Assembly (NCBI GenBank): GCA_002077065.1
Contig: NAJO01000048.1
Coordinates: forward strand, 248,001 to 312,000
DNA length: 64,000 nt
Direction of reading: 5' to 3'
DNA from: Cryoendolithus antarcticus
Taxonomy: Eukaryota; Ascomycota; Dothideomycetes; Cladosporiales; Cladosporiaceae
The position numbers and the translations under genes are program-made. Below are positions 22,873 to 33,532 of the stretch, one piece after another (the first letter of the stretch is position 1; each line of letters starts with the position of its first letter). Below the pieces are notes generated by a model that did no database searches, was not told the DNA's origin, and saw only the letters and a program-made list of their open reading frames with translations.

Positions 22873-25076
22873 AGCGTTCTCGCATGTTTTGCATGATAAT
22901 GGTGATGGTAATGTTGCCGTCTCGACTATATCTTCATTTCTCGGATAATCTGACGACATTGCTGTGCTTCTATAAACATAATCACTGTAGCGACTCCAAG
23001 AATACGCCAAAGACGAGAAACAAGGACAAGACTGTCTCCAAATCTCCCACAATGCACCTCTCACGAGTGTAGTACAGCGGTGAAGGACCGCTGTGGCCGA
23101 GCCGATAGGAAAATTATTGACGTTACAACCGGGTGGAGAAGCAGAGGTGATACTATACGTTCGGTTGAGGGACATGATCCGTAGTGTGCTACTTTAATTT
23201 TCCCTTCAACTTTGAGACCCAGCCCACCTTCTCTCGATAGGTGGTGAAGGATATCGTCACAGTGAGTAGCAGAGTCATCAGGGGCATTGGTACCGTTGAT
23301 GAATCGGGCGTCGTTGATGAGTCAACTGCTGCTCAGGGCATTGATCATGGTTCCGTCCAGGGCGATCCGTGACTTTCCGCATCGAATTCTCTCGCCACGA
23401 TGGTCAGTAGGGACCTCGCACTCTCCAATGACGGCCTAGCCATCTTTCAGGACGTCCTATGGAACAACATCGGTCGCTGTCGCGAGAATTTCCAGCCATC
23501 GCTTTGGTGCGAACGTGCTACGAGCACAGCAGTCTGTTGACCGAGACTTGGCCAAGAGCATCCGCGAGACCAGTTAGGACTTGTGGCAATGTCTAGCCGC
23601 GATCTGTCGATGAAATATTGAAAATTGGGTCACCCTTGAAAGTCAAGCTCAAATATTTGACTGGAATACATGGATGGTTCATGTACGGCCATTGGACTAT
23701 CGGTGTCAGGACCAGGCTCCAGGCTTGTGGCCTATCAGTTCGACCTCACCGCCATAGTATCTACGCTTCTTTGCAGGGTTGAAGAACACAGAACTGTCGT
23801 TCGACACGTACGTAAGCACAATTGGGTCGCGAACATGCAGATGTCAAATCGTTCCAACATTTCTGGACCGCGGAATCTCCTTGTTCGCCAAGTCCGGCAA
23901 GAATAGCCTGTGAGTCCGTGCCCCTGTCTTGACTCTAGGCCTTTCCCTTTCCTTTCCAGCACCAAACGCCTCCTGGCTGAATCCAGTCTCCTGCCAAGTA
24001 ATGTCAATTCACGAGCCGGCAGCAGCGTATAGCTGTGCAGCATGCAACGCAGTCTGCATTGGCAATCTACTCGCTCGGAGCGACGTCACGCGATAGGCAA
24101 GCGGTTAGGTGAGGTGTGCAAGTTGCATCTGTTGGGTCGGTCGTCCTGGAAGCAGTTGCGTCCGAACGGTCGGGACTGTGATGCTCTGGCTGGCCGTTGA
24201 ATAATGTGCCGAGAGCTACCTCAGAATATCGGCGTCTGCGATGCTTTCGGGTGCTGTGCCTGGCACGTGATTGAGATCGCGCGCGGGTAGTGTTGCAACT
24301 TCTGTACTGCATCTGTCAGCAAGATCAGACGCAAAACATGGAAACGGGGCGCTGCAGGAAGCATGCGAGGCGTGCATATGGTTCGGCGGCAGATCATTAT
24401 TGACAAAGAATGCACGCGACACCAACGACAATTTCCATCACGATAGGAATCTGATGCAAGCCACGCGGGGACTTTCAGCTAACCGCCACGCAGCTAGACT
24501 TCATGCACACGATTGTGGCGCGCATTAGGCCCACTTCTGGAAGCCTCTACAATCAAACGCTACCCAAAGCAGCCATCGCCATACATCGTAGAGCGCGCTG
24601 GACTCTCCTCGGGTCTCAACCGCTCTGCTGTCGTAGATGGCGTGCGTACCAAGGAACGCGATGTCTGCACTGACGACCCACAGGCAATGTAGGATGGAAG
24701 GTGTAGTATTCTTCCACTTTCTCATCATGCCGCAGAACAGACTGCACCTTATCTTTGGGTCGTTCACAAGCCATTATGGTGTCGACGCTGTGGACGACTA
24801 GGGCCTTGGTGTTGCCAATCAGTCCTGTTGACTGATATTAGCGATTACATTCGCCTATGAAGCAATTGAAGCGACAGACAGCAGGCTCTTCACACTCGCT
24901 TCTCTGACTATTTTATCTGCACTGCGTTTGTGCCGCACTGGCTTCCGAACTTCAGCATTCACGTCGACGATCATGACATAGCCTACGGAAGCTCAATCGC
25001 CAACATCTGGCCCACACTCGCTTTCACTCTCACTCGAGTCGGCTCTCCTCGACCTCGGATTTCCTTCGACTTTTGC
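22873..25076. other. 2.2-kb gene-poor stretch with short coding-like pieces
   Basis: No complete gene was found. Between about 23230 and 23610 the plus strand holds short open pieces that look coding in composition (for example SNDGLAIFQDVLWNNIGRC from the ATG near 23401, ending in TGA after about 48 codons, then VDRDLAKSIRET in another frame). They match nothing I recognise and are broken by stops, so they may be a relic. The rest, including 24060-24770, has only short frames. This is the longest region of the window without an assignable gene. Confidence 0.4.
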
Positions 25077-28000
25077 ATGCCTTCAGCTGCAAAGATGGTG
25101 TCTCCTGCTGGCGGTACCGAGGCCTTTGCTCTAGCCAGTACCCTGACTCGCTCAGACGATCTTCAGAAGTATATTGCGTACACTCAACGCATCCTTGCAG
25201 CCGGTCCTGGGGACAGATCTCGAATACTGCAAGGCATTCCTTGCTCACGCCGGCCATCCTACGGACCTCTGGCAACTCTCTCAGCTTTGCTCAAAGCCAT
25301 TCCGGCATCATGGCCCTGCTTTGAGCTACAGCTAACGTACACGAAGGTCTGGAAGCAGTTGCCCGAGGTTGCGAAGGCTGGCAGGGGTGGTCCTGAGGCA
25401 CGTCTTCTTGTTGATAATACCCTGCGGCAATGCAGATCGACGTACCGATCCATCACCGATCTCTTACATCCGAGCTCTCCCACCGCTGCCATCTTCGACT
25501 CTTCGTCCGGCAAAAGCTTGAGCCACAGCGAACTCGCCAGGTGTGTCTCGAACTTCCGGCTTCCCATTCGCCCACATGCCGGCACCCGAAAGCCAATTAT
25601 TGCAATATCACTCCCGAACGGCCCTCTCCTTGCTCTGACTGTCCTGTCTGCTGCCACCTATTATACCGCTGCCCCGATCGGCCATGGCAACGGTGTGGGA
25701 TCAGAACAATTCAGGACAGATGTGCTCCAATCCGGCGCAAGTCTCATACTGGCATCATCAGCAGATGTTGATCGACTTGCACTGAAGGACCCATGGCTCA
25801 TCAATGCGGGTATCCGCGTACTGCTGGTAGACTTGACCTCGCAGATGAATCTAGCGTTCAGCGATGTTGAAAGACGCTCGATTCGGGGCTCCGAACGATG
25901 GCCGCAACCGGTCGAGAACATGCCAGACGGTTTCAGCATCCTGTTGTTCACGTCCGGTACGAGTGGTAAGAAGAAGCTGGTGCCATTGCATGTCCACTCG
26001 CTAGTCTGCGGAGTCGCCACGGTCATTGAGTCGTGGAGACTGTCCCCTTCGATGCGTTGCTTGAATCAAATGCCACTCAATCACGTTGGAGGTCTCGTCC
26101 GCAATCTATTCGCCCCGATCATGTCGGGTGGCTGAGTGAATTGCTGCAGCGCTTTCGACGCCAACTTGTTATGGGATTGTGTCGAAAACTACGTGCCAAC
26201 ATGGTACTACGCTTCGCCATCCATGCACCAAGGCATCTTGGAGGCTGCGGAGGTGCGACCTGATGCTGTAGCGAAGAGCACCATCCGACTCATCTGCAAC
26301 GCTGCTGGCGGACTGCTGCCGAGTCTTGCGATTCAGCTTCGAGATACATTTTCTGCAACACATATCACGACAGTACTTCCCAGCTACGGCATGACTGAGT
26401 GTATGCCCATCTCTACGCCTCCTCTCGCCTACCGATTGGGCAAGACAGGTACCTCGGGTATCTCAGTAGGTCCAGAGATCGCCATCTTGCACGAGCACGA
26501 CCGGGCTATGATTACTGGCAGCATAGGTCGGATCGCAGTACGTAGCTCTCCATTGTTCTCCGGCTACCTGAAGGACAATAGCATCGACACTTCTTGCTTC
26601 ACCCGGGATGGCGGGTTCGACACTGGGGATATGGGCTATCTGGACGAAGATCAATATTTGTATATCACAGGCCGCACCAAGGAGGTGATCAATCGAGGTG
26701 GCGAGCTTATCAGTCCGTTCGAAGTGGAAGAGGCAGTTGTGGGAGCTGGTGCAGACCCAAGTTCGCCAGTCTACGGTCGAATCAGCGAGGCGCTTGCTTT
26801 CTCAGTGAATCACGACGTCTTGCAGGAGGTGGTCGGCATTGCTGTCGTGACACCTGCTAACGCGCCACGGGCTTGTCTGCGCGGCTTGCAAGAGGCAGTC
26901 AAGTCGACTTTGTCATCTGCCAAAGTGCCTGTACTCATGGTCTACATGGACACTGGACTTCCAACGAACAACAACAAGCTCCTTCGTATCAGTCTGGCTA
27001 CTCGTTTGGGTCTTCCTGAGATAGCTGACTACACGCCAACAGCACATCGATACTACGAAGCTGACTGTCCGCCCGTGAACACACCTTTGTGCAGAATCGA
27101 GAGCGCTTAGCATTGATCACGACTGCCTCCGTTCAGTGTGTCAGAAGGTACTTCCTCGGAAGTATGAGCTCCATGTCAGAGAAGACGAGACCGACTTCTA
27201 TCCAGAATTGCTGGTGGCGCCAAAGATCCGCAGGCATAGTGATGTCTCGATCCTCTCCGCCGAGACTCTTGTCGAACAAATCGCTAGCAGCCTGCATGGT
27301 AATCAGATACCGAACCGGATATGCTTACTTACGATGCCCTTGCCACGTACACGCTCCGGGAGTCTTGACAGTATAGCCATGGAGAAGGCCATCAACAATA
27401 CGCTACCTGCAGTAGCGACAGGCCTCTCGAATACAGAGTCCCGAATCGCTGAAGCTTTCGCACAGATACTGGTCAAGCCTATGTCGGACTTCGATGGGTC
27501 TTCTGACTTCTTTGACTTTGTTGGCGACAGCATGAAGGCTGGTCGCCTGCTTCCTGTCCTGCGCAGAGATTTCAAGATCAGACTTGCCATCGATGCGCTG
27601 TTTGCTGCACGGACCATCTCTGCGTTGGCCTTGCTAGTCGATGCTAATAAAGCAGAGCCGACTGCGACTGCGACGAATGATGAGAAGATGGTGTCAGATA
27701 AGCTACTTCCCGGCCACGAGAAGACATGCAGCTCTAGCAACCCGCTGCTGCTAGTAATCCAGCTCATACCAATCGGGATCATGTACCCCATGAAGCGCGC
27801 CCTCAGCTGGACGATTTTCATATACTGTCTCGCATATGCTGAGGGTCTTTCTACCGTCAATAGTATACCGGGTCGACTTCTCGGTCTTTGCGTGTCGATT
27901 GCGATCGGACAGATCGCCACCAAGATCGCCGCGCCTCTGCTCTCGATCATCTTCAAGTGGCTTGTTATCGGCCGCTATCGAGAAGGGTTGTACCCAATGT

Positions 28001-30321
28001 GGGGCCTGTATCACACGCGATGGTGGATGGTGCAGAAGGTCATCGAAGTCTCTGGCATGGGTGTCTTCAACTTGACGAGTCCCACGAGGACGTTGTACCT
28101 TCGGCTGCTCGGCATGAAGATCGGTCGCAATGTCAGCATTGCGTACGGCACGAATCTTGGGGAGTATGATTTGATCACGATTGGCAACAACACTGTCATC
28201 GATCGCTGCAAGGTCCGTCCGTTTGGAGCTGAAAGAAACACATCCATGTACCTGGGTCGCATCAACATCGGCGCAAATAGTTCGATCGGTCTAGCTGCGA
28301 TCGTGGCCGCTGGTACCAATGTACCAGACAACGCCTGCATAGGTCCAAATTCATCTTCGTGGGAAGTAGCTGACGCAGACGAGGCAAATCGCTACCTGAC
28401 TTCAGCCAAGATCCCGAAGCCTCACTGGACGCTGGTGTGCCTGCTCGAAGTGCCCATTACCGCACTCGTCAAGTTCTGCGGCATGATCCCGTGGCTGGCC
28501 GCCTTAGTCGGTCTCGTCTACACGCAAGCACACAAAACCGCTGATCCGCTGCATGCGGTAATTGTCTGGTTCTCGAGCCCACACAGAGTTGCGTATCACT
28601 ACCTGGCGCTCGCCGCCCATGCTTGCCTTGGACCTGTGTTCTTTCTCTTCGCTGTTCTGGCTTTCAAGAGGTTCTTCGACGCCTGCTGCGGCAAGATCCG
28701 GCCAAGCCCAGCTGAAGGTCGCTCGAACATGACGAGGTTCCGAATGCAACTGGCGCGCAATCTAATGCCAGCTTTGGAGTTGCACAAAGTCTCCGAGCTG
28801 TTCGGTGGGCATTACGAAGTGACATCCAAGCTCGTGCGTTTGATAGGCGGCAAAGTCGGTAAGCGTGTCTACTGGCCCGGGACTGGACCGAACGTGCAAG
28901 ATTGGGACCTGCTAGATATTGGCGATGATGTTGTTGTTGGCTCACGCTCAGATTTGATTACTTCAGATAGTACGGGCAGCGAAGTTGTGAAGATCGGAGA
29001 CGGCGCCATGGTCGCTGATCGTGTCGTAATGCTTCCAGGCACTGAGCTGGGCGAGGGGACTGTATTTGACAGTGGGGCACTAGCGAAGCGTAACGGCAGA
29101 TATGCGAGCAACACTACTTGGGTGGGCAGCAAGAATAACGAGGCCATCTGTCTCGTCGGCGATACGACCGCTGAGTCGCGTTCCACTGCTGTGGGTCGTC
29201 GGACTGATCAGTACTACGACACGACTTTGTCTCGGCCTCGTGTACCGAACTCGAGCACCAGTGACTCTATGGCCACTCTTGTGCAGTCTCCTTACATTGA
29301 AAGTGGACCTCCGAGCCCGCACTTTGTGACAAAGGGCCAAATCACGTACCCCTACAAGCACGACGGCACTGCAAAGGCTGAACGCCACGCAGCCCGCCGC
29401 ACTTCAGTACTGGTCCAACAGGTCGATCCGACTCGATCAACAGACTCACTAGCAAGCTCGGACGTATCCAGCACGCTCTTTGGTCGGGCTTTCTACCAGG
29501 GTCAAGCGTCCTACCTCGTCTGGAACCAATTCGTTATCTTCTGCTACGCTACCTTCATCACTGTCTTCGTCGCAGTCTACTGGAACGCAGGTAGCATTGC
29601 CGCCATTCAAGTGATCGGCTACCTTGTCCGGCGACCAGACTACCCTTCATGGATACTTGCTGAACGCCCGCTTCGTCCAATCTTCCTGTACCTCGTCTTC
29701 GCTGCGCTCATCACCATGATCATGGCTGTGCAGACTATGCTGGCTCTCATCATCGTTGTTGCAGCCAAGTGGATCTTGATGGGCCGTCGCAGGTCGGGCA
29801 ACTATGACTGGGACAAGTCGTCATACTGCCAGCGCTGGAAGCTCTATTTGCAGATTGAGAGCATCCGTCGGCATTGCTACGGCGGACACGGGATCTTAGG
29901 TCTGCTGACCGGCACACAGTGGGAGGTGCTCAACTTCCGCGCGCTAGGCGCAAAGATAGGCAAGGATTGTGCTCTCTTCGCTTCTGGGACGCCATCGCTG
30001 TACTTCACAGAGCCAGACCTACTTACACTTAGCGATCGTGTCAGCGTTGATGACGCCTCGCTGGTGGCACATATCAACACCCGGGGCAAGTTTGACCTCA
30101 ACCCACTGACCGTTGGTGATTGCGCTGTGCTCAGATCGGGCTCGCGGTTGTTAAGTGGCGCAAGGATGGAGGCCGACAGCTGTCTGCTCAAGCATACGCT
30201 TGTCATGGCCGGAGATGTGGTCCAGGCAGAGGCCACGTGTCAAGGTTGGCCCGCAGAAGACTTCCAGGGGAACAGGATGCCGGCGATGATGGAGGAGAGG
30301 CGATGGGTGAAAGCGCGATGA
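25077..30321 (+). pseudogene. Pls/PosA-type NRPS-like synthetase (A-T-TM/hexapeptide), disrupted
   Basis: If two lesions are ignored this locus encodes about 1747 residues. Part 1 (25077-27110): an adenylation domain with LLFTSGTSGKKKLVPLH, PSYGMTE, FDTGDMGYLDED, GRTKEVINRGGE and the catalytic-Lys region PTNNNKLLRI. Part 2: a thiolation domain with FDFVGDSMKAG, the Ser being the phosphopantetheine site. Part 3 (from about 27740): transmembrane pairs alternating with three soluble segments made of left-handed-helix hexapeptide repeats (IGRNVSIAYGTN..., IGDDVVVGSRSD..., LSDRVSVDDASL...). This is the plan of bacterial epsilon-poly-L-lysine synthetase (Pls/PosA terminal domain) and of fungal VibA-like homologues, which condense lysine without a classical condensation domain. 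Lesions: TGA in frame at 26133-26135, directly followed by conserved sequence (CCSAFDAN), and a one-base shift between about 27090 and 27118, just before TAG at 27108. The start at 25077 (MPSAAKMVSP) is the best ATG. Lysine as substrate is not proven. Confidence 0.75.
27119..30321 (+). CDS. Open 3' portion of the Pls-type gene (thiolation and membrane condensation part)
   Basis: This part of the disrupted synthetase is uninterrupted for over 1060 codons. It contains the linker after the adenylation domain, the thiolation domain and the whole membrane region. Hydrophobic pairs are visible around IQLIPIGIMYPMK / LLGLCVSIAIGQIATK, LVCLLEVPITALVKF / LALAAHACLGPVFFLFAVLAF and NQFVIFCYATFITVFVAVYW / IFLYLVFAALITMIMA. 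They separate three hexapeptide-repeat segments. There is no ATG in a good position at its 5' end, so it is not a gene by itself. That it stays open argues that the damage is recent or that the breaks are sequence errors. Confidence 0.6.
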
Positions 30322-30673
30322 GCCGTTGTTTTTCCTCTTATCTTGTAGCGGCGCTAAGGGGTAAGGAGGGGGGTGGGGAAATAGGGGGGCTCATGATACC
30401 ATTACATGTATGCACGACTCGGGGTCGGCATCGCGTCCCGATATACACCATACATAACGTCTTACGTTCGCATATACATTGAACTAGGTCCATCAGCATT
30501 TGACTTGTATGGTACTGACACGATCCTCGCTTCGTTGACCGTCCGTTGCGCTCGTTACGAAGAAGGTGTGTCTCGAGTGAAAGCCTTGGCGCTTTTCGTG
30601 TCACTTTCGCGTTCCATCAACGGACCTCACATCAACACTGACATCGTGCGGGTCAGCGAGATGCCCACTGGCG
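30322..30673. other. Intergenic, nothing recognised
   Basis: 352 bases between the Pls-type gene and the gamma-tubulin complex gene, on the same strand. Contains a G-rich stretch near 30360-30390; no gene. Confidence 0.35.
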
Positions 30674-33319
30674 ATGGCGACGAGCATGCTACTGAGCTCA
30701 CAGGAGCTGTGGCGGCCGTCGTTGCTAAATCTAGACGCAGATGACGACGGTCACAGTCTCTTTCCCGCCTTGCATCTGGAATCTAGGAGTGACCCCCTGG
30801 CCCCATCAAGACTGGATGCCCCTGTTGATGGAGACACGTTCTCATGGCCTGTTCTGAATGGCGACGAACCTTGTGATGTGTTCGAGAACCCTGAGACGGA
30901 TCTCTGGGTTGTTTCTTCATCGCCGGTGTTGACAGACCCGTTCACTGCAGCAGACGATGACCTCTGGAGATTCGGCCCTGAACTTGCCACTTCAGGGCAG
31001 ACAGGCCATCTGGCAACTTGGGAGGCTCTCCCCTCGAATGTACCTCACGAGGATGCTCCGTTCTGCCTATCAGAAGCTGGACCTGGCGTTTTTGATGCCT
31101 TCATCCACCAGCGCAAGAAGACCGGAGGCGTCCTGCCTCGAGACACGGCGTTGAAGGCTTGTTGTTCGCTGATATTGGGACGAGGGGGCGTGTTCTTCAC
31201 CTGGTCCGAGACTGAGCACGAGTTCAGCAGGACCCTGGAGAATCTGACGGTCGGTAGCTTGAGTACGGCGTGTACGGACAGTATGATGCGAGACTTCATG
31301 CAGATTGGCGGCGGGTGGAGGAGACTAATGACTGGAGCTCAAGCGGCTGAGGAAGGGGAGCGCGTGGTGATGGTAGCATTGAAGACGTGCATCGTTCACG
31401 TGCTGGAGGCGTTGGAGGTGGAGCTTGCAAAGAGTTTTGACAACGTGGAGTCACTTCTGCAGCTTGGAGAGGTCGTGGAACGGCCGTCAAGGGTGTTGGA
31501 TGTGCTGGACGCACTAATGAAGAGCATTGGTCAGGGAAGCAATGATGTGCAAGTCATCTCTGCGACGGCCGACACAGTCACAGATCTGGCTGAGCGAGGC
31601 GATCAAATGTGCGGGCTGATGAGAGAGGTGCTCAATAGAGTCAGTGCTCCCTGGCTTGAAGGCCTTGCCCACGAGCTTGATCTTAACGGCTCTGGAGGAC
31701 TTGCGCCGATGGCGCACACTGGTGACGAGCTTGAGTCGTCTTCAGAACTGATGAGCTTCATACCATCTAAGGATCAGCAACTGATACGAAGCACAAGAGC
31801 CAGCATTCGGGCGTTGCGGGAGCAGGGTAATGATCGGAGTTATTGGGGTGCGGCATTCGATCAAGCACCTCGAGGTGCAGACAATGCTGAAGTTGAGACC
31901 ACGCGTGGCAATGGGTCAAGGCATGCAGTACGGCGGGAGCAGTCGCATGACATGTTTGCACTGCCAGACGATGTCCCGAACGCCTCGTCCTCTGCGACTG
32001 TGATCACGAATGGTCCGGCGTCCTACAAGCAGCTCCAATCTTCGCTGGCGCAAGATCATCTGCACATTCCCAGTCAGGACTTACAAACCTACACCCTTGC
32101 TAACCATGACCTTCTACAGGCCGCTTTGGTCGCCGCATTAACCGACGACAACGACGACAATGAGCCAGTCGGCAGGTTGATAAGTCTGGGGCACGACGTT
32201 GACCTACTTGAAACTCTACGCCCACGGCTCGAGAAGCAAGCGACCTTCGCCCGCGAAGCAGCCTCGACTCTAGTATTCGAAACGTACAGACTCCGGGATC
32301 ACCTCGCCCTTCACCGAGCCTTTCAACTCTTCGGCAACGGCGACTTCACTACACGCCTAACCACCGCCCTATTCAGCGACGAGGTGCAGACAGCAGAGCG
32401 CAGACGTGGTGTCGTACCTACCGGTCAGACTATGGGCCTACAACTAGGCTCGCGCGAGAGTCAGCGGTGGCCACCAGCAAGTTCCGAGCTACGACTGACC
32501 TTGATGGGCGTGCTTGCCGATTCGCGCTCCCACGCGGACAATTCAGGCGAACTGCCAGGTGGACTCAGCTTCGCGATCAGAGAGCTCACTGAGGTTGAGA
32601 TTGATTGGGTGATGGATACGACTTCTATTCACGCTTTGGACTTCCTAAAGCTGCAGTATACGCCGCCTGACGCGCTGGCTGGCATCTTCACCCCAGCCAT
32701 CATGCACCAGTACGACAGCATCTTCCGCACAATGCTAGTGCATGTCAGGCTGTTGCATACGACTGCACAGCTGACTCGCATGGCTGCCAAGCTATCTCGA
32801 AAGACTATGGAAGAGAGCAAGACTCTCCAGAGCTTCGCCTGGCGTGCCCGCCACTTCGTCACTACGGTCACCTCACACTTCATGCACGCCGTCATCGCCG
32901 GTGCGTGGCAGTGCTTCACAACTACACTCGATAGCTTGGCACCTACTTCAGTCGGCTCGGAATACAGTAGTAGACAATGCGCAAGTATCGAGGATGTCGC
33001 TCACCTACACAAGACCTGTCTTGAGCAGATCCGCACCGGTCTTTTCTTGCGCAGAAAGCATGAGAACATTCGACATGCCATCGAGGAAGCTCTTCAAGTG
33101 ATTCTCAAGGCGTCATTGCAAGTGCTACATGGGGCGCAGCACAAAGCGCGTGACACCGAGCTGGACATGATGCAGGCACTGGAAGCGGTGTTACACTCAC
33201 TCGCGGCGGAGGTAGAGAAGCCCATGAAAAGCAGTGCTGACCTCGCCGCGCAAGGCACTGAGAAAGAGGTAATGCAGCTACTGCTTGCTGGACTGGACTG
33301 GCAGCGGAAACATACATGA
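30674..33319 (+). CDS. Gamma-tubulin complex component, GCP6/Alp16-like
   Basis: A single exon of 881 residues. The N-terminal 120 residues are acidic and variable. The gamma-tubulin ring (Spc97/Spc98) N-terminal grip domain begins near FDAFIHQRKKTGGVLPRDTA. The C-terminal grip domain has LDFLKLQYTPPDALAGIFTP, then MHQYDSIFRTMLVHVRL and WRARHFVTTVTSHFMHAV, and IEDVAHLHKTCLEQIRTGLF, in the order typical of GCP C-termini. The long divergent centre and the N-terminus suggest the GCP6/Alp16 class rather than GCP2 or GCP3. It should act in microtubule nucleation at the spindle pole body. The class within the family is less certain than the family itself. Confidence 0.8.
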   Translation: MATSMLLSSQELWRPSLLNLDADDDGHSLFPALHLESRSDPLAPSRLDAPVDGDTFSWPVLNGDEPCDVFENPETDLWVVSSSPVLTDPFTAADDDLWRFGPELATSGQTGHLATWEALPSNVPHEDAPFCLSEAGPGVFDAFIHQRKKTGGVLPRDTALKACCSLILGRGGVFFTWSETEHEFSRTLENLTVGSLSTACTDSMMRDFMQIGGGWRRLMTGAQAAEEGERVVMVALKTCIVHVLEALEVELAKSFDNVESLLQLGEVVERPSRVLDVLDALMKSIGQGSNDVQVISATADTVTDLAERGDQMCGLMREVLNRVSAPWLEGLAHELDLNGSGGLAPMAHTGDELESSSELMSFIPSKDQQLIRSTRASIRALREQGNDRSYWGAAFDQAPRGADNAEVETTRGNGSRHAVRREQSHDMFALPDDVPNASSSATVITNGPASYKQLQSSLAQDHLHIPSQDLQTYTLANHDLLQAALVAALTDDNDDNEPVGRLISLGHDVDLLETLRPRLEKQATFAREAASTLVFETYRLRDHLALHRAFQLFGNGDFTTRLTTALFSDEVQTAERRRGVVPTGQTMGLQLGSRESQRWPPASSELRLTLMGVLADSRSHADNSGELPGGLSFAIRELTEVEIDWVMDTTSIHALDFLKLQYTPPDALAGIFTPAIMHQYDSIFRTMLVHVRLLHTTAQLTRMAAKLSRKTMEESKTLQSFAWRARHFVTTVTSHFMHAVIAGAWQCFTTTLDSLAPTSVGSEYSSRQCASIEDVAHLHKTCLEQIRTGLFLRRKHENIRHAIEEALQVILKASLQVLHGAQHKARDTELDMMQALEAVLHSLAAEVEKPMKSSADLAAQGTEKEVMQLLLAGLDWQRKHT

Positions 33320-33532
33320 ACGAGGCTGACTGGACGAGAATACGACAGCTTCAAGGATTGTGTACGAAGCGACGAACGAGGGCACAGACGCAGCGCGGCA
33401 GTGTACATTATACTCTGTAATTATACTGTACATATATGCTTCGCGCCTAGCAAACAAGGGTATCTCCATGCCCCAACGCCACGCTTCTCAAAGTCTCACC
33501 AAAGCACAAATGCCAACCCCTCCCCTACTCAC

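Noticed and set aside
23080..23130. tRNA-like TGGCCGAG segment
   Set aside because: No cloverleaf with matching acceptor arm or TTCGA-type T-loop could be built around it.
24930..30321. A secondary-metabolite gene cluster around the Pls-type synthetase
   Set aside because: Neighbours are housekeeping genes (Kes1, GCP6, Spo71); no P450, methyltransferase, transporter or regulator specific to a cluster was found.
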